The notes under the pieces were generated by a model. The model saw only the letters and a list, made by a program, of their open reading frames with translations, was not told the origin of the DNA and did no database searches. The translations under genes and the position numbers were made by a program. From contig NZ_JARUKW010000023.1 of the NCBI RefSeq assembly GCF_029688845.1, positions 1 through 58,133 of the forward strand: a stretch of DNA of 58,133 bases, written 5' to 3'. This DNA is from Natronococcus sp. A-GB1 (GTDB taxonomy: Archaea > Halobacteriota > Halobacteria > Halobacteriales > Natrialbaceae). Every line of letters begins with the position of its first letter. The stretch's first letter is position 1. Below, in pieces: positions 25,025 to 32,219 of this stretch.

Positions 25025-26080
25025 ATGAGGTTCGGAGTCATTGGTGGCGGTTTGATCGCACAGATTATGCACCTCCCGTCGCTGGCTGAACTGCCAGCAG
25101 CAGAGGTTCACGCACTCGCTGATCCCGGAGAAAATGTGACCGACGAGCTCGGTGACCGATATAATATTGACCACCAGTACCAGGATGGTAGCGTTCTCAT
25201 CGAAGAGATCGGTGACGAACTCGACGCTATCGTTATCTGCACGCCGATGCACACGCATGCAGACGTAGCCGTCCAAGCCTTGGAAGCAGACATCAATACG
25301 TTCGTGGAGAAGCCAATCGCACTCTCGCTCGAGGACGCTGATCGGATGGTCGAGGCGGCGAAGGACAGTGATGCGACGGCGATGGTCGGATACATGAAAC
25401 GCTACGAGCAAGGGTTCCAGGCAGCAGCGGACCGCGTCACTGATATGGATGTGACGCTGGTCAACAACTTCGTGTTCGCACCTGATGTCGGCACGATGGT
25501 CAACGAGACGTATGATATCATTCACCCCAACCTCTCTGAGGAGTTCATTGAACAGTCTAACAAACAGCGCCGCGACGACGCTGCACAGGCGCTAGATACC
25601 GATGATGATACTCTCATCAAAGCATTCGATTTCCACCTCGAGAGTATCTGCCACGACGTGAACGCGCTCCGAGGACTGTTCGGCGAGATCGAGGAGATTG
25701 ACCACGTCGCACTTCGCGAGGACGGCGACTTCCTGACGACACAGTTCACATTTGCTAACGGTGAACTTGGTGTCCTTGAGTCGGCCGCAACGGACCGCGG
25801 CTGGTACGACGAGACGATTCGCGCCGATACACCCGAGTCTATGCTAGAAATTTCCTTCACGAACCCGTTCATTAGGGATGGGAACTATGAGGTTCGCATC
25901 AAAGAAGGAAAAGCACCTATCGACGAGACCCGATCGACGTACGCCCACGAGACGCCGTTCAAACGCGAGTTGGCCGAATTCATCCGGTGTATCGAGGAGA
26001 ACGACGAACCGCTGACAACGTTCGCAGACGCTCGCAAGGATCTGAAATTCATTGCCAACTTATTCCGTGAATACCAGTGA
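25025..26080 (+). CDS. Gfo/Idh/MocA-family dehydrogenase
   Basis: The 351-residue enzyme has an N-terminal Rossmann fold (MRFGVIGGGLIAQIMHLPSL), the CTPMHTHADVAVQALEA loop and the catalytic EKP at about residues 95-97. The C-terminal domain includes KAFDFHLESICHDVNALRG, which carries the His/Asp pair expected at the active site. Members oxidise a ring hydroxyl of sugars or cyclitols with NAD, myo-inositol 2-dehydrogenase being the best known. Neighbouring TIM-barrel isomerases and the zinc dehydrogenase at 28122 support a cyclitol or related polyol, but glucose-like or pentose substrates remain possible. Confidence 0.9.
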   Translation: MRFGVIGGGLIAQIMHLPSLAELPAAEVHALADPGENVTDELGDRYNIDHQYQDGSVLIEEIGDELDAIVICTPMHTHADVAVQALEADINTFVEKPIALSLEDADRMVEAAKDSDATAMVGYMKRYEQGFQAAADRVTDMDVTLVNNFVFAPDVGTMVNETYDIIHPNLSEEFIEQSNKQRRDDAAQALDTDDDTLIKAFDFHLESICHDVNALRGLFGEIEEIDHVALREDGDFLTTQFTFANGELGVLESAATDRGWYDETIRADTPESMLEISFTNPFIRDGNYEVRIKEGKAPIDETRSTYAHETPFKRELAEFIRCIEENDEPLTTFADARKDLKFIANLFREYQ

Positions 26081-26237
26081 GAAATGGCAATTCGTCGATG
26101 TGGATGGTCGCTATCGGCTGATCGCTGAATAACAGCGTCAGAGCATCTCAATAGCCTTCATTTCTGGTACCCGATTTTAGTGAATTACACGTACAAGGTA
26201 TTGACGTGAGTTCTCGTCCCTACCGGTGCATCGACGA

Positions 26238-27059
26238 CTATCGACTATCGCTTGCCCTCCGCCAATAATCGATATTCTGTTTGGCGTGGACTAGTGTATC
26301 CATCGTTTGCTTTTCCATTTCAATGGTAATGTGGCCGTCGTATCCGATAGCGTCGAGAGCGTCCGCGACACCAGCGAAGTCGATACGTCCCTCTCCGAGG
26401 TCGGTATAGGAGTAGTACAAAAGTGCCACGTTCGCGAGGTTGAAATTCCCAGACGTGAGCGCCTCAATGTGGTCTTTGTACCCGGGCGTCGGTTCAACAT
26501 CTTTCAGGTGAACGTATTCGATGCTGTCGGCAAACCGTTCGATGCCATCGGTTACATCTCCCTCTGGGTAGTGTTCGCTGTACGGATACTGGTGGGCCGT
26601 ATCCCAGAGGAGTCCGAGATTGTCCGGACACCGTGCCAGCCAAGACTCCGTTTCCTCGGGACGCTCGATGTGGGTCGCACTGTGGTGGTGCAACACCGGC
26701 GTAATACCCGCGTCCGCTGCAGCGTCACAAACACGCGTAATCCATTTTTCAACTGAATCGTCCTCGACTAGGCCGCGCTGTGGCGGGAGCATCCCGATGA
26801 ACTCTGCACCAAGGTCAGCCGCCGTGTACGCACCCTCGGCAATGGTCTTAGCTTCATCCTCGGACTCGAGCCAGCCACCCATTAGCATGTAGAGGTCCAA
26901 ATCGTGTTCGTCCAACTTTTCGCCGACATAATTTGCTCCGTAAGCGTTCACCTCTCCGAGACTCATCTCGAGGCCGTCGTAGCGGCAAGCCGCGATTTCC
27001 TGGAGCCCTTCCTCGAACGATCCTTCGTCATACATGATGGTAGTGTAGCCGATACCCAT
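26238..27059 (-). CDS. sugar isomerase/epimerase TIM barrel (copy 1)
   Basis: From the ATG at 27059 (MGIGYTTIMYDEGSFEEG), supported by a TATA-like CTATTTACACG at about 27087-27097, the protein is 273 residues. It is a xylose-isomerase-like (AP endonuclease 2) barrel. Likely metal ligands are Glu in DGLEMSLGE, Asp in LLWDTAHQY, His in YVHLKD and Glu in HITIEME. The family includes IolE, IolI and IolO of inositol pathways as well as hydroxypyruvate and tagatose epimerases. It is about 90 bases from a paralogue on the same strand, and the pair probably arose by tandem duplication. Confidence 0.85.
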   Translation of the reverse strand: MGIGYTTIMYDEGSFEEGLQEIAACRYDGLEMSLGEVNAYGANYVGEKLDEHDLDLYMLMGGWLESEDEAKTIAEGAYTAADLGAEFIGMLPPQRGLVEDDSVEKWITRVCDAAADAGITPVLHHHSATHIERPEETESWLARCPDNLGLLWDTAHQYPYSEHYPEGDVTDGIERFADSIEYVHLKDVEPTPGYKDHIEALTSGNFNLANVALLYYSYTDLGEGRIDFAGVADALDAIGYDGHITIEMEKQTMDTLVHAKQNIDYWRRASDSR

Positions 27060-27149
27060 ACTTCGCATAGAATGCCGAGCTACACGTGTAAATAGATTGT
27101 GTTGAAAATCACTCACGTCTCTGTCCCGCATTTGGAGTGCTGGCAATGT

Positions 27150-27968
27150 TTATCGAGACATAGCTGATCGCTCGGCTGCGTCTCGCAGAGAGTCGAGATT
27201 TCGTTTCGCATGGACGAGTGTTGGTCCGTCAACCGTGTCGACTTCAACCGTTCGATGGCCGTCGTAATTAATTTCGTCGAGCGCCCTCGTAATACGGGAG
27301 AAATCCAGAACGCCGTTGCCGAGGTCGGTGAACGCTCCAAAGTACGTCATGATGCTATCGTAATCGACCTTGCCCGAACTCAGGTTCTCGACGTGGATAT
27401 CGAAGTCCGATGGCGGGGCGATGTCTTTGTAGTGAACGTAGGCAATGTTGTCAGCGAACCGTTCAATACCGTCTGTGACGTCACCGTAAGCGTAGTAGTG
27501 GCCGGTATCAAACAACAATTGGAGTTCGGTCGGTCCATCGTCAAGCCACCGCTGGATCTCATCCGGTTGTTCGACGTGCGCTCCAGCGTGATGGTGGATA
27601 ACTGGCGTCACATTATTATCCGCGGCAGCCCTCCCGATATCGTCGAGCCACTCTCCGAACGTCGCATCATCGACGACGCCACGCGGCGGAGGGAGGATAC
27701 CGAGAAAGTTCGCCCCCAGATCTGCCGCAACGTTGATGCCATCTACCGCCTCGCGTACGTCCGCCTCCTCGTTTAGCCAGCCAGCCATCACGCAGTACAG
27801 ATCGATGTCGTGCTCATCGAGGACTGTCACAAGGCGGTCGCGACCGATTTCTCTTATCTTCGGAAGGCCGATTTCGACACCGTCGTAGCCGCATGCGGCG
27901 AGGTCGCCGATACCCTCCGTAACGATACTCTCCGGATCGTATGTGAGTGTGGCATACCCAATACCCAT
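27150..27968 (-). CDS. sugar isomerase/epimerase TIM barrel (copy 2)
   Basis: This 272-residue paralogue of the 26238 protein starts MGIGYATLTYDPESIVTEG and keeps the same landmarks: DGVEIGLPK, ADLGANFLGILPPPRGVVDD, VIHHHAGAHVEQPDE, LLFDTGHYYAYGDVTDGIERF, YVHYKD and RTVEVD. The putative metal ligands Glu, Asp, His and Glu are conserved. The two copies differ enough (roughly half the residues in aligned stretches, by eye) to have distinct substrates, for example successive steps in ring opening and epimerisation of a keto-cyclitol. Confidence 0.85.
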   Translation of the reverse strand: MGIGYATLTYDPESIVTEGIGDLAACGYDGVEIGLPKIREIGRDRLVTVLDEHDIDLYCVMAGWLNEEADVREAVDGINVAADLGANFLGILPPPRGVVDDATFGEWLDDIGRAAADNNVTPVIHHHAGAHVEQPDEIQRWLDDGPTELQLLFDTGHYYAYGDVTDGIERFADNIAYVHYKDIAPPSDFDIHVENLSSGKVDYDSIMTYFGAFTDLGNGVLDFSRITRALDEINYDGHRTVEVDTVDGPTLVHAKRNLDSLRDAAERSAMSR

Positions 27969-28121
27969 GATCAGACCATCAGCAACTACTTACTAAAACT
28001 TTGGCTATCTTGATCTGTTGCCAGTCCCGTGTTTCGAAGGCGACCAGAGACGAGTCGTTAGGGTTCGTAGGAACATACCATAGATTTTTACGTGATGCTA
28101 CTAATACTGCTATATACGGCC

Positions 28122-29276
28122 ATGAAAGCCTTAGTGATTGATGCGGAGTGGAATCCGAAGCCGGAGTACGATCTCACGGATAACGAACGAGAGACGCAGA
28201 AAGTACACAATAGCGCACAGGTATGGCAACACCCAAATCTATCAGTTGAGGAGACTGATCAACCTGAACCCGATGACGACGAGGTCCTCATCAAAGTCGA
28301 GTACGTCGGTATCTGCGGAAGCGACTGTTCGATGATCGAGACGGACGAAGAGGGGTACATGCACTATTCGGCATATACACAGTTCCCAAATATTACCGGC
28401 CACGAGTTCTCCGGCGTTGTCGTTGAGACCGGCGACGACGCGAATCTCTTCGAAGAAGGAGAACCGGTAACCTCCGAGGTAGTCGACTACTGCGGTCGCT
28501 GTCAACAGTGCCGACGAGGTCACCATGGCCACTGTGAGAACTTTGAGCAAGTGGGATTCACCGTTCCTGGCGCGTTTGCTGAATACGTCACCGTCCCCGA
28601 GAAAATCGTCTGGAGCGTTGCGTCGCTTGAGGAGGCATACGAAGACGAGGACGAACTCCTTAGAGCGGCCGCGACCATCGAGCCCAGTACCATCACGTTC
28701 TACGGGATGTTTGGGCGAGCCGAGGGCATTCAGCCGGGCGACTATCACGTCTACCACGGGTTGGGGCCTATCGGCCTCACTGGAATGAACGTCTCGCGAG
28801 CTTCCGGTGCGGCAGATGTTATTGGTTTCGAACTAGGCGAAGAACGTCGCGAGATCGCTAAAGATCTCGGGTTTGAGCACGTGTACGATCCTCGTGAGGT
28901 CGACCCTGTCGAAGCTATTTATGAGGCCACCGACGGGCGAGGTGCAGATGTCCACCTCGAGACGGCCGGCGCTGTCCAAGCAACCTATCCCGTGATCGAA
29001 AACTCGCTGGCCGAGGAAGCTAATGTCGTCCATATCAGCAATGCTGCCAGTAAGCCAGAGTTCGGGACGCGGAAGTACCAGGGATCGAGCGCCCAAGTGT
29101 ACGGATCGGAAGGGCATACTAGCAATGAAGTATACCCCCGCGTTATCCGGCTGATGGGGGCCGGCAAGATCGATAATCTACCTATCGTCACCTCCACGTA
29201 CCCTCTTTCGCAGGCGGATCAGGCTATCGAGCGGGCAGCCGAGCGTGTTGAGGGGAAGGTCCTAGTCGACGTCTGA
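28122..29276 (+). CDS. zinc alcohol dehydrogenase, scyllo-inosose 3-dehydrogenase-like
   Basis: The ATG at 28122 (MKALVIDAEWNPKPEYDL) gives 384 residues. Medium-chain dehydrogenase features are the catalytic zinc ligands Cys65 (GICGSD) and His94-Glu95 (GHEFSGVV), structural zinc Cys124, 127, 130 and 138 (CGRCQQCRRGHHGHC), and the nucleotide loop HGLGPIGLTGMN. The unusual N-terminal stretch before the zinc site (ETQKVHNSAQVWQHPNLSVE) resembles, from memory, the Thermotoga enzyme TM0412 that oxidises scyllo-inosose in a noncanonical inositol pathway. If so, it would act just after the Gfo/Idh dehydrogenase. A threonine or sorbitol dehydrogenase-like role is the fallback. Confidence 0.8.
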   Translation: MKALVIDAEWNPKPEYDLTDNERETQKVHNSAQVWQHPNLSVEETDQPEPDDDEVLIKVEYVGICGSDCSMIETDEEGYMHYSAYTQFPNITGHEFSGVVVETGDDANLFEEGEPVTSEVVDYCGRCQQCRRGHHGHCENFEQVGFTVPGAFAEYVTVPEKIVWSVASLEEAYEDEDELLRAAATIEPSTITFYGMFGRAEGIQPGDYHVYHGLGPIGLTGMNVSRASGAADVIGFELGEERREIAKDLGFEHVYDPREVDPVEAIYEATDGRGADVHLETAGAVQATYPVIENSLAEEANVVHISNAASKPEFGTRKYQGSSAQVYGSEGHTSNEVYPRVIRLMGAGKIDNLPIVTSTYPLSQADQAIERAAERVEGKVLVDV

Positions 29277-29542
29277 GTTCCGGAGCAGAAATCCACTAAT
29301 GAATCCGTCGTACAGTTCGCAGATACCGTCAAAGCGGAGGTTCTCGAGATCCCCGGGCACTCGGCGAAGCGCTGAACAATCGGGATCTCCATAGCCGGTT
29401 ACCGTCCGACCCGATAGTGCCGGGAACGCGCTCGAGCGAACTCGCATCGGGTGGTGTGATCAGCAGGGACGGACGATCGGCGCCGCGAGTGTCCGGTTCG
29501 ATCCGCCGTGACGAGCAGCGGCTTCACGACGAGACCGCTTCG

Positions 29543-29821
29543 CTATCCGCCAGTCACTGGCGGCGTGATCGCGAGGCGATCGCCGTCGACAAGTTCGGTG
29601 CCACTACCGTCGAGGTGAGTTACGTGGACACCGTTATGTAACACTGTAATGCTCGATGCAACCTCACCGTCATCGAGGAGCATACCGTCGAGCGCGGAGT
29701 ATTCACCCTCCAACACGGAAAGGACGTCTCTGACCGTAGTATCCGCCTCGAATTTACGTGTTATCGCTCGCTCACCGACCGCCTCGCGAACCGTGGCGAA
29801 AAACCGAAGTTCGATGTTCAT
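29543..29821 (-). CDS. MoaD/ThiS-family sulfur carrier (copy 1)
   Basis: The 92-residue ubiquitin-fold protein begins MNIELRFFATVREAVGE and ends AITPPVTGG, with the C-terminal Gly-Gly needed for thiocarboxylate formation by an E1-like MoeB. MoaD-like proteins supply sulfur to molybdopterin or tungstopterin and frequently accompany aldehyde:ferredoxin oxidoreductase genes. It is the third gene after the oxidoreductase and a diverged MoaD copy, separated from the latter by only 11 bases. A SAMP-like protein-tagging role is an alternative in haloarchaea. Confidence 0.85.
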   Translation of the reverse strand: MNIELRFFATVREAVGERAITRKFEADTTVRDVLSVLEGEYSALDGMLLDDGEVASSITVLHNGVHVTHLDGSGTELVDGDRLAITPPVTGG

Positions 29822-29832
29822 TTGCGCTCGTC

Positions 29833-30114
29833 TCACGGACCGGTTCTCGGCGGTGTGATGGCGATCTCGTCACCGTCGGCTAGTTCGGTGTCAAAGCCAT
29901 CGAGATTCGTAACCTGCTCTCCGTTTCGGAGGATGGTGATGTGGTGCGCGAAATCCCCGTCTTCGTTACGGAGCACTGCTTTGAGATCGGGATACTCCGC
30001 TTCCAGTCCGTCGAGAACGTCCTCGACTGTCGTCCCGGGTTCGAACTCGCGGGTCATCGTCTCTGTACCAATCACCTCTTGGACCGTGGCGAAAAAGCGG
30101 AGTTCAAGGTTCAT
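29833..30114 (-). CDS. MoaD/ThiS-family protein lacking C-terminal GG (copy 2)
   Basis: This 93-residue paralogue (MNLELRFFATVQEVIGTETM) overlaps the oxidoreductase stop by an ATGA junction, so it is translationally coupled. Its C-terminus reads AITPPRTGP: the second glycine is replaced by proline. Without Gly-Gly it should not be adenylated or thiocarboxylated in the normal way. It may have become a structural partner of the oxidoreductase, or be processed at its end. The intact copy lies just downstream. Confidence 0.85.
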   Translation of the reverse strand: MNLELRFFATVQEVIGTETMTREFEPGTTVEDVLDGLEAEYPDLKAVLRNEDGDFAHHITILRNGEQVTNLDGFDTELADGDEIAITPPRTGP

Positions 30115-31973
30115 TGATGGGAAAGGACTTCGGCCATGTCTTCTAACTCGAGTCGCTCGACCGTCTCAGTTGTCGGGTGACCGTTGTCGTTCCACCCGCG
30201 GAATTCATAATATTCCGTGAGCATGTCCTCGAGTTCCTCGGGCGGACAGTACATTCCTTCTGACGGGCCAGCCGGAATCGGTTCGTTCATCACGCGATAG
30301 GGCAGCGTATCCGTGTCGCGATCAGCAATACCACGAGCGGTGTTGATAAGCCGTTCGAGATTATAGACACGTTCGCCAATACGCTCGACGTCCTCGACCG
30401 AGAGGTCCCATCCGGTTGCGAGACTGACCGCCTCGGCGTAGTTCTCGTTAACCCGGCCGCCCCACCCACCCTCGCTGACGAATCGGCACTGCGTTAATGA
30501 GTCGCCCAAGGCGGTGAAGTGCTGGATTCGAGCCGCGAATTCGGCCGTTCCCTCGATGGTCTCGTCGTGTTCACCATCGTACTGGAGCGTCGGACGAGTA
30601 TCGTGATGGGAGCCACCTCGGGTCGCAGTAGCGTAGCCGATGCTCATGCCCTTTAGGCCGCGGGCGGAGTGAGCCGGGAATTCCAGGCCCTTACAGCCGT
30701 AAAGATACTGCTCGGCTTCGTCGGCCAGTGACGCTGCGAGCCGGAACGACCCCTCTGCAAGTTCGTTACCGAACCCTTCGCGACGGGCCACTCGCTCGGT
30801 GAGTTCGATCAATCCATTAGCATCGCCGAACTCGAGATGCGGTGAGATGTCCTTCTCAAGCAAACCCTTCTCGTAGCACTCTCGAGCGAACGCGACCGTG
30901 ACACCGAAAGAGATCGTATCAAGACCTAAGCGATCGCACTGGTCGTTCACCTTGATCGCGTACTCGGGGTCGTAGACCTCTTGCATCGTGGCTGTCCCGA
31001 ACAGCGTTTCGAACTCCGGAATCTTCGCCTCAGTGAGCCCTTCCGCCTCTATCGAGACGTGCTTACCACATTTGACGGCACAGTTGGCGCAGGTCGTATC
31101 GTCGGTGACGTACTCCTCCCGGAGGGTTTCGCCGCTGATGGCTTCTGCGTTCTCGCGATCGGTCTGTTCGTACTGCAAATTACGCTGGCCGAGTTTGCCC
31201 ATCTCATTGACGGGATTGACCAGGCCTGCGGTTCCGTAGTTTTGGAGCATCTCGGTATCGGCCATCAGCCGACCCATCTGCTGGACCGCCCGCTGGCGTA
31301 AGTCGCCCTCGGGATCCGGCTGGAAATCTCCCTCCTGAACGGCGATGGCTTTCACGTTCTTCGATCCAAGGACGGCGCCACTTCCGCCACGACCGGCAAC
31401 ACCCTCCCGAAGTTTAGACTCGTGAAGCAAACAGGCATACCGGACTCGATTTTCTCCAGCCGGCCCCGCCGCGAGGACGTGTGTGTCGTAGCCGGTACCT
31501 TCCCGGTCGCGAATCGCCTGACACGTCTCGTAAGTTTCCTGACCTGCGAGGTTTTCGGCAGACTTTACCTCGGCGCCATCCTCGGTGATCAACACGTACG
31601 TGAGCTCTTCGGCCCGACCATGAAGAACGATCACCTCGAAACCGGTCGTTTTCTGAGCTCTGGGTAGCGTACCGCCAAACGTGGAGTCAAAGAAGCCATC
31701 AGTCAACGGACTAATAAACCCGAGAACGCCACGCGACGTCGACTGGAACGCTGTCGCGTTCATTGGACCGACAGCCATGGCGAGGACGTTTTCGGGGTCG
31801 AACGGGTCAGCATCGACGGGAACATGCGCGGCGACTTGCTTGGATACGAATCCGTTCCCGCCAAGGAATCGCCGAGCGTCGTCTGGGTCTATCGCTTCGA
31901 TCTCCGTCTCCCCAGTATCGAGGTGGATGTGGAGGATCTCGCCCCCATATACGGGTGGTAATGTTTCGGACAT
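30111..31973 (-). CDS. aor: tungsten-dependent aldehyde:ferredoxin oxidoreductase
   Basis: At 620 residues this is a full-length AOR-family enzyme. The N-terminal domain includes GGEILHIHLDTGETEI, FISPLTDGFFDSTFGGTLPR and RVRYACLLHESKLREGVAGRGGSG, which binds the pterin. The iron-sulfur ligands are CANCAVKC around residue 295, with a fourth Cys in SLTQCRFVSEGG. Family members oxidise aldehydes to acids with ferredoxin as acceptor, bypassing nucleotides. Here the aldehyde could be glyceraldehyde or another aldolase product. It heads an operon with two MoaD-like genes. A TATA-like element at 32004-32011 lies about 30 bases upstream. Confidence 0.93.
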   Translation of the reverse strand: MSETLPPVYGGEILHIHLDTGETEIEAIDPDDARRFLGGNGFVSKQVAAHVPVDADPFDPENVLAMAVGPMNATAFQSTSRGVLGFISPLTDGFFDSTFGGTLPRAQKTTGFEVIVLHGRAEELTYVLITEDGAEVKSAENLAGQETYETCQAIRDREGTGYDTHVLAAGPAGENRVRYACLLHESKLREGVAGRGGSGAVLGSKNVKAIAVQEGDFQPDPEGDLRQRAVQQMGRLMADTEMLQNYGTAGLVNPVNEMGKLGQRNLQYEQTDRENAEAISGETLREEYVTDDTTCANCAVKCGKHVSIEAEGLTEAKIPEFETLFGTATMQEVYDPEYAIKVNDQCDRLGLDTISFGVTVAFARECYEKGLLEKDISPHLEFGDANGLIELTERVARREGFGNELAEGSFRLAASLADEAEQYLYGCKGLEFPAHSARGLKGMSIGYATATRGGSHHDTRPTLQYDGEHDETIEGTAEFAARIQHFTALGDSLTQCRFVSEGGWGGRVNENYAEAVSLATGWDLSVEDVERIGERVYNLERLINTARGIADRDTDTLPYRVMNEPIPAGPSEGMYCPPEELEDMLTEYYEFRGWNDNGHPTTETVERLELEDMAEVLSHQ

Positions 31974-32219
31974 CGCTAGATAGTCCCACCGTTGTTTTGC
32001 GGAGTATTAAGTTTGGAGGGAGAGCTTCCGATCACATCGAGAATCGTACGACTAGCGAGCGACATGATGAGACGAACAACGCTAACACGGTGGGCGCAGT
32101 CCACCACATTATCGACAGTAACGGGGTGTAAGCAATCGGTCTGCAACAGTGACACTCCAGCTACGACGAACCCAAAAGCCGAAAAAACCTTCATACAGGA
32201 GCGTCTCTATCGAGTAGAG

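Noticed and set aside
29262-29447. 61-codon minus-strand frame after the zinc dehydrogenase
   Set aside because: It overlaps the end of the dehydrogenase gene and shows no family motif, although its tail reads somewhat protein-like.
31992-32219. 76-residue N-terminal extension of PEP synthase
   Set aside because: The extension lacks family sequence and overlaps the divergent promoter region; the ATG at 32220 starts the conserved MPVLWLDEV segment.
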